Below, piece after piece: positions 1 through 4,261 of a DNA stretch of 21,287 bases (the first letter of the stretch is position 1; each line of letters opens with the position of its first letter). Source of the DNA: a virus; the IMG/VR virus record IMGVR_UViG_3300020054_000715, positions 1 to 21,287 of that record. The stretch is one strand, 5' to 3'. Made by a program: the position numbers and the translations under genes. The notes beneath the pieces were generated by a model, which did no database searches, was not told where the DNA came from, and was given only the letters and a program-made list of their open reading frames with translations.

Positions 1-57
1 CAACAGGTCCTTGAGTTCAGCCTCGTTAGCGCTGCAGCTGGGATTCCGAGAGGTCAT
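1..57 (-). CDS. partial small gene, cut by window edge
   Basis: An ATG at 57-55 opens a frame of 19 codons that runs off the left edge without a stop (MTSRNPSCSANEAELKDLL). It would be the next member of the leftward small-gene array. Only the N-terminus is seen and there is no clear Shine-Dalgarno sequence, so the call rests on array position and an open frame. Function unknown. Confidence 0.35.
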   Translation of the reverse strand, partial: MTSRNPSCSANEAELKDLL

Positions 58-111
58 GGGTCTGCGGTAGTGGCGGTGGGACCGGGATGGAAAGGACGAA
101 GTGCAGGGTGA

Positions 112-378
112 TCAGGTTGAGGATTCCGAGGACGATGATCGGGCCGTGCGATCGGATTGCCTTTTGCGCTGGGCGTCGAGCAGGAGCTGGCGTCGCAATT
201 GGTCGCTCATAGGTTCGGAACCTTGGGAGCTTGATCGGGCGTCGTCCGTTGGCGGCAAGAGGTTGAGGTTCTTTCCTTCGGAATCGATCTGAGCTTGAAG
301 GTGCCTTGCGAAAGCTCCTCGGGATGGAGCTGTGTAGCGATCCGTGCGTCGCTTGTTCTTGGAGCGGGGTCGGCCCAT
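112..378 (-). CDS. small basic hypothetical protein
   Basis: This frame gives 88 residues with a strongly basic N-terminus (MGRPRSKNKRR), a hydrophilic middle and a Gln/Arg-rich, Ser-rich C-terminus, suggesting a nucleic-acid-binding or disordered small protein. I preferred it to the two other leftward frames across 112-541 because its amino-acid mix looks more natural; those alternatives are Arg/Leu- or Thr/Ser-biased. The start is uncertain: ATG at 378 has no good ribosome site, and the same frame is open upstream to the TAA that ends the 442-711 gene. A second internal start at 210 overlaps a TGA of another frame in the ATGA style used elsewhere in this array, so a 32-residue product from 210 is also possible. 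No family recognised. Confidence 0.45.
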   Translation of the reverse strand: MGRPRSKNKRRTDRYTAPSRGAFARHLQAQIDSEGKNLNLLPPTDDARSSSQGSEPMSDQLRRQLLLDAQRKRQSDRTARSSSSESST

Positions 379-441
379 GCGGAGAGGTCGAGACGTGTAG
401 ACGATGCCGTAGACGTAGGAGACGTGCAAGTAGCTGTCGCA

Positions 442-711
442 TTAGATAACGTCTCCTGACTGGTAGTCGAGCAGATCGCCGTCGTCGCCTGGGTTCTCGA
501 ACGGCTTGTCCAGTGGGTCGTTGTAGTAGACACGCATCCACTTCATGGGTTCACCACCGTGAGGGAGCTTCCAGATGGCGTGGTCCTGCTTGGTGTCGTC
601 GACTTCCTTGCGGGCCAGGATCTCGGCCTGGGGGAAGGTCATGCAGGTGAAGTACTCGCCATCCTTCAGCTCGTTGTACTGGTGGGGTTGGATCGCATAG
701 GAGTAGATCAT
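442..711 (-). CDS. small hypothetical phage protein, 89 aa
   Basis: This encodes 89 residues with a balanced composition, an aromatic N-terminus (MIYSYAIQPHQYNELKDGEY) and an acidic, Gly/Asp-rich C-terminus (NPGDDGDLLDYQSGDVI). No signal peptide or membrane segment is seen. Its ATG overlaps the TGA of the upstream 708-866 gene as ATGA, which predicts translational coupling. The frame stays open past its TAA for another 110 codons. I do not recognise the family. Position in a leftward array of tiny genes suggests an early or accessory role such as host modulation, which is inference only. Confidence 0.7.
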   Translation of the reverse strand: MIYSYAIQPHQYNELKDGEYFTCMTFPQAEILARKEVDDTKQDHAIWKLPHGGEPMKWMRVYYNDPLDKPFENPGDDGDLLDYQSGDVI

Positions 712-866
712 TGGTTGAGAGGCAGGGTGTCCATGTCGAGGAGCGCAGCTTCCAATTGGTCGACTCGGATTCCCCAGAAGGCTTTGTCTTCGAGGGTGTC
801 GGCAATGGACAGTTGCATCTCGGCGTAGGTCAGTTGGGCTTGGACCTGGCGTTGATCGGCGGTCAT
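708..866 (-). CDS. 52-aa helical protein in coupled array
   Basis: Reading the minus strand from the ATG at 866 gives 52 residues (MTADQRQVQAQLTYAEMQLS at the N-terminus) ending in TGA at 710-708. The protein is rich in Gln, Ala and Leu with a heptad-like spacing, so a helical or coiled-coil hairpin is likely. Its stop overlaps the next start by four bases (ATGA). Its own start lies one base beyond the preceding TGA (868-870), in a TGACATG arrangement. It was found by reading frames by hand. Function unknown. Confidence 0.6.
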   Translation of the reverse strand: MTADQRQVQAQLTYAEMQLSIADTLEDKAFWGIRVDQLEAALLDMDTLPLNQ

Positions 867-867
867 G

Positions 868-963
868 TCAGCCTCCGGCGGCGAACGTGAGAAGGATCAG
901 AATGCTGAAGAGCATTGCTGGGCTCAGTAGTAAAACCAGAAGCTCGAGTTCAGGCAGTGTCAT
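868..963 (-). CDS. 31-aa single-span membrane mini-protein
   Basis: The minus strand from ATG 963 encodes 31 residues: an N-terminal MTLPELELLVLLL followed by SPAMLFSILILLTFAAGG. Nearly the whole chain is hydrophobic, predicting one membrane helix. It overlaps the end of the 950-1117 gene by 14 bases and is followed after one base by the next start. Being so short it could be a chance frame, but its hydrophobicity, its tight fit between two neighbours and the lack of any gap otherwise explained favour a real gene. Tiny membrane proteins of this kind are common in phage early regions. No function is assigned. Confidence 0.5.
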   Translation of the reverse strand: MTLPELELLVLLLSPAMLFSILILLTFAAGG

Positions 964-1117
964 GGGGCACAAGCTTGATCTGTTCGATCCAATGGTCAGG
1001 GTGAGTCTGTTGAAGGAACTCAATGGCGTCATCCATATCGACACACTCAGTCACAGTTGTAAATAGTGCCTGATCTGGGTTGTCCTTGGATGACATGATC
1101 ACGTCGAATGTTTTCAT
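950..1117 (-). CDS. 55-aa hypothetical protein in coupled array
   Basis: The minus strand from ATG 1117 gives 55 residues starting MKTFDVIMSSKDNPDQALFT and ending with a C-terminus of ordinary globular composition (His, Trp, Ile, Glu). Its ATG overlaps the TGA of the upstream 1114-1245 gene as ATGA. The segment matches the style of small alpha/beta phage proteins of unknown function; I do not recognise a family. It overlaps the 31-residue membrane mini-gene by 14 bases. Confidence 0.6.
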   Translation of the reverse strand: MKTFDVIMSSKDNPDQALFTTVTECVDMDDAIEFLQQTHPDHWIEQIKLVPHDTA

Positions 1118-1245
1118 TGGTCAGTACAGAATGGGATCTTGGGTTGGCAGTTGTTCGTTAGAACTTGGTAGTAGATGTCACCTGCTGCAAGGAAGATAAA
1201 AGGAACAACAAACCACTTGAAGATGCGTTCGAGGTCCTTCTTCAC
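1114..1245 (-). CDS. 43-aa membrane protein with GTG start
   Basis: The frame starting at GTG 1245 encodes 43 residues: a basic N-terminus (KKDLERIFK), one hydrophobic helix (WFVVPFIFLAAG) and a C-terminal part with two cysteines (NNCQPKIPFC), so a single-span protein with a possible extracytoplasmic disulfide. The GTG overlaps the TGA of the upstream gene as GTGA, giving the same four-base coupling seen through the array. An upstream-extended frame to 1536 exists but would overlap the neighbouring gene completely, so I use the GTG. Function unknown; lysis accessory or host-membrane effector are possibilities only. Confidence 0.6.
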   Translation of the reverse strand: MKKDLERIFKWFVVPFIFLAAGDIYYQVLTNNCQPKIPFCTDQ

Positions 1246-1463
1246 TTGAGTTTCTCCAGGTTGTGGATGTTGGCTCCGCCGCAGAGCATGCCTTGAGGAT
1301 CGGGGAAGTCCCACACGATGTGGGCTAGCTCCTTCTTGTGGCCCCAGAAGCCGGTGATGACTCCCCTGGCCTGTGGAGTGAAGCCTGAGATGGCTCCGAT
1401 CTGGCGGCAGAACTTGGAGCTGTAGCGGATGCGGTCGCCGATCTTGAAGTTGGGTTTGGTCAT
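1242..1463 (-). CDS. 73-aa SH3-like small protein
   Basis: This encodes 73 residues with an opening MTKPNFKIGDRIRYSSKF and later GVITGFWG, then a strand-rich tail. The pattern of a 'F-K-x-G-D-R-V/I-R-Y' strand followed by short Gly-bounded strands is typical of small beta-barrel (SH3/KOW-like) domains, although no exact family is claimed. The start is ATG 1463 and not the upstream in-frame alternative at 1487: it carries GGAG just upstream and overlaps the previous gene's TGA as ATGA. The stop overlaps the next GTG. The three adjacent overlaps indicate one translationally coupled message. Confidence 0.65.
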   Translation of the reverse strand: MTKPNFKIGDRIRYSSKFCRQIGAISGFTPQARGVITGFWGHKKELAHIVWDFPDPQGMLCGGANIHNLEKLK

Positions 1464-1708
1464 GCTCCGACCTCGTGCCAGGTGCAAGGGGCGTCGATGT
1501 CATCCGGGCACCACGCCCAACGCTTGATGGGCTCACCGTCGTCGTCGAGGATCTGAATCTCGTCGCAGCTATTGAAGTCGCTGTCGATGTCGTGATCGAT
1601 GGTGCGCTTGGCGTCGGCCAGGGCCGCCTCGAGGGTGGCGAAGGTCCGCTTGTGGGAGGTGCTCCAGGTGTAGTAGGAGACCCGGTTGAAGTGCTTGAGA
1701 GTGAACAT
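1460..1708 (-). CDS. 82-aa hypothetical protein
   Basis: This 82-residue protein has an alternating aromatic/polar N-terminus (MFTLKHFNRVSYYTW), a helix-prone middle (FATLEAALADAKRTIDHDID) and a C-terminus with DDDGEPIKRWAW and two further cysteines. The layout resembles small beta-alpha-alpha-beta phage proteins, but no family is assigned. It is the last gene preceded by the shared leader repeat (copy at 1712-1732, separated from the ATG by three extra bases) and the first member of the ATGA-coupled group, so it joins the two styles of the array. Confidence 0.65.
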   Translation of the reverse strand: MFTLKHFNRVSYYTWSTSHKRTFATLEAALADAKRTIDHDIDSDFNSCDEIQILDDDGEPIKRWAWCPDDIDAPCTWHEVGA

Positions 1709-1711
1709 CAG

Positions 1712-1732
1712 GGTTGCCGTTGTGGGGTGGGC
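1712..1732 (-). repeat. start-associated leader repeat, copy 1
   Basis: Divergent copy upstream of the 1460-1708 gene. It keeps the AACGGCAACC end but has three extra bases (CTG) between this and the ATG, and changes in the distal half. Confidence 0.7.
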
Positions 1733-1747
1733 GATTGAGAGGTGGGA

Positions 1748-1942
1748 TCAGATGATGCCCCAGCCGGTTGCTTCGATCTCAGCGACCAGTTGGCTGTTGT
1801 TCATGGCCTCCAGCTCTGTTCGAATCAACATGGCTTCTGTCTCGGCTTCAGCTTCGGTTGAGTAGCTGTTGGTATCCCACCAACAATCGAGGTACTGCTC
1901 GATCAGATCCTGGCGGCGATCCTTGCTGATGTAGGTGTTCAT
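1748..1942 (-). CDS. 64-aa acidic hypothetical protein
   Basis: This encodes 64 residues starting MNTYISKDRRQDLIEQYLDC and continuing with an acidic helix-rich segment (EAEAETEAML). The ATG at 1942 is chosen and not the longer in-frame start at 2005 because the shared leader repeat ends exactly at 1943, as for its neighbours; translation from 2005 would run through that repeat and overlap the previous gene. A second in-frame ATG lies three codons upstream, inside the repeat, created by a base change in this copy. The fold is probably all-helical; function unknown. Confidence 0.6.
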   Translation of the reverse strand: MNTYISKDRRQDLIEQYLDCWWDTNSYSTEAEAETEAMLIRTELEAMNNSQLVAEIEATGWGII

Positions 1943-1963
1943 GGTTGCCATTGCGAGGTGAGC
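1943..1963 (-). repeat. start-associated leader repeat, copy 2
   Basis: This copy abuts the ATG of the 1748-1942 gene. Reading leftward it ends in CTCGCAATGGCAACC, one base different from the common form, which creates an extra in-frame ATG. Confidence 0.75.
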
Positions 1964-1979
1964 TAGAGGTGGTGAGAAA

Positions 1980-2162
1980 TCACCAGACGTAGAAGCCTTC
2001 AGCATCCTTTGTACCGATCCAGGTGGCCCCGTGCCAGGGCACTTGCGCGAGAGCTTCAGACAGGCTGTCGGCTGTGACGTGGAGCGGATCGACGCTCAGG
2101 TCGTGGTGGTGGAAGGTCCAGGTGAAGGGTGCCTTGCCTTCGGTGCCGTTGCCGCGTTTCAT
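1980..2162 (-). CDS. 60-aa duplicated cassette protein, copy A
   Basis: This 60-residue protein starts MKRGNGTEGKAPFTWTFHHH and ends in TKDAEGFYVW. It is almost identical to the product of 2446-2628: only residue 4 (Gly/Ser) and residue 58 (Tyr/His) differ. It is His- and Trp-rich with a likely beta hairpin and one helix (DSLSEALAQVPW). The leader repeat abuts its ATG. No family is recognised. Retention of two near-identical proteins that differ mainly at silent sites suggests that the product is functional. Confidence 0.7.
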   Translation of the reverse strand: MKRGNGTEGKAPFTWTFHHHDLSVDPLHVTADSLSEALAQVPWHGATWIGTKDAEGFYVW

Positions 2163-2183
2163 GGTTGCCGTTGTGAGGTGGGC
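2163..2183 (-). repeat. start-associated leader repeat, copy 3
   Basis: This copy abuts the ATG of the 1980-2162 gene, with one base change in the middle (CTCACAACGGCAACC). It belongs to the duplicated block. Confidence 0.8.
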
Positions 2184-2198
2184 TGGAGGTGGTGGGAA

Positions 2199-2402
2199 TC
2201 AGTCCCAGAGGAGGAACTGTGGTTGGTTCAGGTCAACGCAGATACGGTTGAAGCGTTGGGTGACGTACTCAGAGACAGCGTCTTCATCGATCCCCTGCTC
2301 CTGCATGTCCTTCCAGAAGGAGTCGGGCATTGAGCTGATCTCGATCTGAGAGCAGATCCAGGCTCGGACGTGCTCGGCTTGTTTGCGGGTGAGCTTGGTC
2401 AT
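2199..2402 (-). CDS. 67-aa hypothetical protein between duplicated cassettes
   Basis: This encodes 67 residues, MTKLTRKQAEHVRAWICSQI at the start, then a stretch with two cysteines, acidic and helix-prone (FWKDMQEQGIDEDAVSEY). It is probably all-alpha. It lies between the two duplicated 60-residue cassettes. Its leader repeat copy (2409-2429) is separated from the ATG by six extra bases. Function unknown. Confidence 0.65.
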   Translation of the reverse strand: MTKLTRKQAEHVRAWICSQIEISSMPDSFWKDMQEQGIDEDAVSEYVTQRFNRICVDLNQPQFLLWD

Positions 2403-2408
2403 GGTCAG

Positions 2409-2429
2409 GGTTGCCGTTGCGAGGTGGGC
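2409..2429 (-). repeat. start-associated leader repeat, copy 4
   Basis: Common form (CACCTCGCAACGGCAACC reading leftward), separated from the ATG at 2402 by six extra bases. Confidence 0.8.
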
Positions 2430-2445
2430 TTGAGGTGGTGAGCGA

Positions 2446-2628
2446 TCACCAGACGTGGAAGCCTTCAGCGTCCTTTGTACCGATCCAGGTGGCTCCGTGC
2501 CAGGGCACTTGGGCGAGAGCCTCGGACAGGCTATCGGCGGTGACGTGGAGGGGATCGACGCTCAGATCGTGGTGGTGGAAGGTCCAGGTGAAAGGTGCTT
2601 TGCCTTCGGTGCCGTTGCTGCGTTTCAT
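2446..2628 (-). CDS. 60-aa duplicated cassette protein, copy B
   Basis: Near-identical partner of 1980-2162 (see there): 58 of 60 residues agree. By eye the two genes differ at 13 bases, of which 11 are silent, so the protein has been held constant while the DNA drifted. The similarity continues through the leader repeats on both sides, so a whole cassette (leader plus gene) was copied. The leader repeat ends directly at its ATG (2629). Function unknown. Confidence 0.7.
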   Translation of the reverse strand: MKRSNGTEGKAPFTWTFHHHDLSVDPLHVTADSLSEALAQVPWHGATWIGTKDAEGFHVW

Positions 2629-2649
2629 GGTTGCCGTTGCGAGGTGGGC
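2629..2649 (-). repeat. start-associated leader repeat, copy 5
   Basis: Common form directly next to the ATG of the 2446-2628 gene; it fills most of the 30-base gap between genes. Confidence 0.85.
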
Positions 2650-2658
2650 TTGAGGTGA

Positions 2659-2880
2659 TCAGGAAAGGGTCGGATCGAAGTCCCAGCCAGCGGAGATGAC
2701 TCCGCAGACTTCGTAGTCGTCGTTGCGGTCGACCTGGCCCAGGTCCATGTTGCGGTAGTAGGCCAGCTCTTTGAACTTGCTGCGGGCTTGTGCAGCAGAG
2801 CGTGCTGTGAGCGTCTCCAGGTAGCCGTTGTCCTGGCCTTTGAAGAAGAGCTCAGCGGTGTAGTGGAAAGAAGCGTTCAT
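2659..2880 (-). CDS. 73-aa hypothetical protein
   Basis: This encodes 73 residues beginning MNASFHYTAELFFKGQDNGY, with a strand, then a helix rich in Ala/Arg/Lys (ARSAAQARSKFKELAYYRN), then strands towards the C-terminus. The beta-alpha-beta outline is common among tiny phage proteins and does not identify a function. The leader repeat (2881-2901) abuts the ATG. The 30-base gap to the next gene consists almost wholly of another leader copy. Confidence 0.65.
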   Translation of the reverse strand: MNASFHYTAELFFKGQDNGYLETLTARSAAQARSKFKELAYYRNMDLGQVDRNDDYEVCGVISAGWDFDPTLS

Positions 2881-2901
2881 GGTTGCCGTTGCGATGTGGG
2901 C
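2881..2901 (-). repeat. start-associated leader repeat, copy 6
   Basis: One base different from the common form (CACATCGCAACGGCAACC), directly next to the ATG of the 2659-2880 gene. Confidence 0.8.
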
Positions 2902-2912
2902 TTGAGGTTGAG

Positions 2913-3107
2913 TCAGGCGTCGAGCTGATGCAGCTCGTGCTCGATTGACCGGATCATGTGACCGGCCCAGGCCTGCTGCTCGGGTGAAGCAGGGTCCCAG
3001 AAGATGGCGCGGAAGTCGGCCAGCTCTTGGGTGAGCTCCTCACGCAGCCTGCGATCGGCGCGGAATGCTGCGAGGGCGTTGAGCTCGTCTTGGGATTGCC
3101 AGAACAT
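2913..3107 (-). CDS. 64-aa helical protein, first of leftward array
   Basis: This 64-residue protein is strongly helical and charged (MFWQSQDELNALAAFRADRR, then LREELTQELADFRAIFW and a final HELHQLDA), so an alpha-helical hairpin or coiled coil is likely. It is the promoter-proximal gene of the array: upstream of its leader repeat (3108-3128) lies the long non-coding region to 3633. Function unknown. The frame, composition and leader repeat together make it a confident gene. Confidence 0.65.
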   Translation of the reverse strand: MFWQSQDELNALAAFRADRRLREELTQELADFRAIFWDPASPEQQAWAGHMIRSIEHELHQLDA

Positions 3108-3128
3108 GGTTGCCGTTGCGAGGTGGGC
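3108..3128 (-). repeat. start-associated leader repeat, copy 7
   Basis: Common form next to the ATG of the first gene of the array (2913-3107). A short inverted repeat (AGCGAA at 3132-3137 with TTCGCT at 3152-3157) lies just upstream and could form a leader hairpin. Confidence 0.8.
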
Positions 3129-3207
3129 TGAAGCGAAGCCGTTATCTCGATTTCGCTGCGCTCAATCTACAACCCAGACCCAGCCACCCAGCCAGAAAGT
3201 AACAACG

Positions 3208-3226
3208 CTTAATATTAAGTGCACTT
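3208..3226. promoter_or_regulatory. overlapping palindromes, candidate operator
   Basis: CTTAATATTAAG (3208-3219) and AAGTGCACTT (3217-3226) are both perfect palindromes and share three bases. They lie about 100 bases upstream of the first array gene. The AT-rich centre could also include the -10 of the leftward promoter. Confidence 0.45.
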
Positions 3227-3447
3227 ATCAGTTCCTTATGTGTGATCAAGGTGAAGTCGGAGTGACTACGGGTTAGGACAGCACCAGATGAGCCTCTCGG
3301 TTATTGAGAATAGATTGCAATAAGAGTTTTCCCCAGGGGCTTACGCGCTACAGGCGACCCGAGAGATCCACCAGCTACCTGGCCGCCCGGCCCTGCTTTC
3401 CTGCGAATAATTCGCAATAAAGGGGCAAAATAGGGGGTAAAACGGCC

Positions 3448-3488
3448 AATTTGTCAAGAATTTGTCACATTTCCGTCATATTTGACAG
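3448..3488. promoter_or_regulatory. 11-bp phased TTTGTCA repeats
   Basis: AATTTGTCA occurs at 3448-3456 and again at 3459-3467; a third, weaker unit ending in GTCA follows at 3470-3478 with the same 11-base step, and an opposing TTTGACA lies at 3481-3487. One helical turn between units puts them on the same face of the DNA, as expected for a cooperative operator or origin iterons. Confidence 0.45.
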
Positions 3489-3633
3489 AATTCCCTCGAT
3501 GTGATCCAGATTTCCCACCTGATTCCTGTCCAGATGTGTCCAGGCCACTGGTCCAGGTCCCCGGATCCCTCTCCCTGACTGCCCCCGGCCCCTTGCGTAC
3601 CTGTCTGAAGTGCAGATACGCAGGATTGACCAC

Positions 3634-3655
3634 AAAAAAAGGGGCTCGAGGCCCC
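3634..3655 (-). terminator. intrinsic terminator of the leftward four-gene unit
   Basis: Read leftward, the stem GGGGC/GCCCC with loop CTCGA (3655-3641) is followed immediately by seven T (3640-3634). It lies about 30 bases after the stop of the 3687-3893 gene. Confidence 0.8.
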
Positions 3656-3686
3656 GTGAGACTGGTTTGGTACGGGTGAGACGGCC

Positions 3687-3893
3687 CTAGTCCACCTCGA
3701 TCAGGGTGATCTCGGCCTTCCGGAGGGGTCCGAACTCTCCCAGGGGCTCCGGATCGTCCCGCTTCTGGACCTCCCAGACCTGGCGGCCCCGATCGTCCCG
3801 GTGATGGGCGGCGTAGGCCGCGATCCAGTCCAGCATGTCCAGGAGATCGGCCTCCCCGGCCTTGACTTGTGCTCTGATCAGGTGTCTGCCCAT
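3687..3893 (-). CDS. 68-aa hypothetical protein
   Basis: This encodes 68 residues starting MGRHLIRAQVKAGEADLLDM, with a helical first half (LDWIAAYAAHHRDDRGRQVW) and a C-terminal strand ending AEITLIEVD. It is probably a small alpha/beta protein; no family recognised. It is the last gene of the leftward unit 5424-3687 and is followed by an intrinsic terminator. The 56-base gap upstream holds an inverted repeat (AAATTCC 3917-3923, GGAATTT 3944-3950) and TTAATTAA, so a separate promoter or mRNA processing point is possible. Its ATG has no obvious Shine-Dalgarno sequence. Confidence 0.6.
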   Translation of the reverse strand: MGRHLIRAQVKAGEADLLDMLDWIAAYAAHHRDDRGRQVWEVQKRDDPEPLGEFGPLRKAEITLIEVD

Positions 3894-3949
3894 GGTTCTG
3901 CAAATAAAATCGACGAAAATTCCTTAATTAATGTTGGGGGAGGGGAATT

Positions 3950-4210
3950 TCACTCCTCGGGGTACACCAGATTGGCGATCTCCTGCATGGTTTCACTGTA
4001 TTGGGGGGCCTCATCCTGCTCCGCGTCATAGATCTGGTCCCGGAGGTCGGAGATAATGGCCTCTAGTTGGTAGGACCTGGGCTGAGTGGCCTCATCCAGG
4101 GCGGCCTCCAGGGAATCGAGCTGCCAGCGGGCCTCGTTAATATCGTCAGCCTCCCAGACTGAGTAGTCCTGGCCGTATTCGTCGGTACGGGTGATGGAAA
4201 AGCGTGGCAT
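3950..4210 (-). CDS. 86-aa acidic hypothetical protein
   Basis: From ATG 4210 it encodes 86 residues: strand-forming MPRFSITRTDEYGQDYSVWE, then an acidic helical region (WQLDSLEAALDEATQ and LEAIISDLRDQIYDAEQDEA). The likely helical hairpin and net negative charge resemble small DNA-mimic or adaptor proteins, but that is only a resemblance. The longer in-frame extension upstream to 4354 is rejected because it runs into the neighbouring gene with an unnatural Pro/Ser/Gly composition. The next gene lies 49 bases upstream. Confidence 0.6.
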   Translation of the reverse strand: MPRFSITRTDEYGQDYSVWEADDINEARWQLDSLEAALDEATQPRSYQLEAIISDLRDQIYDAEQDEAPQYSETMQEIANLVYPEE

Positions 4211-4245
4211 GGGTCCGTTGTTGTAAGGGTTGACAGGATGGAGGG

Positions 4246-4261
4246 GAGCCCCGTAGGGCTC
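4246..4261 (-). other. perfect 6-bp hairpin at a stop codon
   Basis: GAGCCC-CGTA-GGGCTC forms a perfect stem with a four-base loop, overlapping the stop of the 4260-5099 gene. No T-run follows on the minus strand, so it is more likely an RNA stability or processing element than an intrinsic terminator. Confidence 0.4.

Larger units (their letters stand above)
1943..2183 (-). repeat. duplicated cassette, copy A
   Basis: The block from leader copy 2 through the 60-residue gene to leader copy 3 aligns without gaps, at a constant offset of 466 bases, with 2409-2649. This is a tandem-type duplication separated by one unrelated gene. Confidence 0.8.
2409..2649 (-). repeat. duplicated cassette, copy B
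   Basis: Partner of 1943-2183. Homology ends at the leader repeats, which could have served as the crossover sites. Confidence 0.8.
3131..3633. other. non-coding control region of the leftward array
   Basis: About 500 bases with no convincing gene on either strand; the short frames across it look like chance. It holds several ordered elements: a leader hairpin (3132-3157), two overlapping perfect palindromes (3208-3226), a perfect inverted repeat TGCGAAT-A-ATTCGCA (3402-3416), CCCCAGGGG (3331-3339) and helically phased TTTGTCA-type repeats (3448-3488). It is flanked by a terminator on the right and the first array gene on the left, so the promoter of the small-gene array must lie here. A replication origin is possible too; no clean -35/-10 pair was identified. 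Confidence 0.5.

Noticed and set aside
26-541. 171-codon leftward frame with a hydrophobic stretch near its C-terminus (about 45-120)
   Set aside because: It covers the 442-711 gene and is Arg/Pro-biased. The hydrophobic end could be a small membrane gene, but no ATG, GTG or TTG start lies near it.
2023-2653. Rightward open frames at 2023-2349 and 2411-2653 that look like paralogs of each other
   Set aside because: They are the antisense of the duplicated leftward cassette, so their similarity is inherited from it; composition is poor.
1709-3130. Regularly spaced repeats as a CRISPR array
   Set aside because: Repeats are 21 bases, spaced 210-250 bases by real genes, and sit at start codons; spacers are far too long and include near-duplicates.
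3294-3365. Complementary 7-mers CTCTCGG and CCGAGAG, 72 bases apart and followed by a CCA, suggesting a tRNA
   Set aside because: No T-arm consensus (GTTCRA) and no convincing D or anticodon arm could be folded between them on either strand.
3454-3903. 149-codon leftward frame across the terminator
   Set aside because: It runs through an intrinsic terminator and is Gly/Pro/Arg-rich; the 3687-3893 frame has a natural composition.
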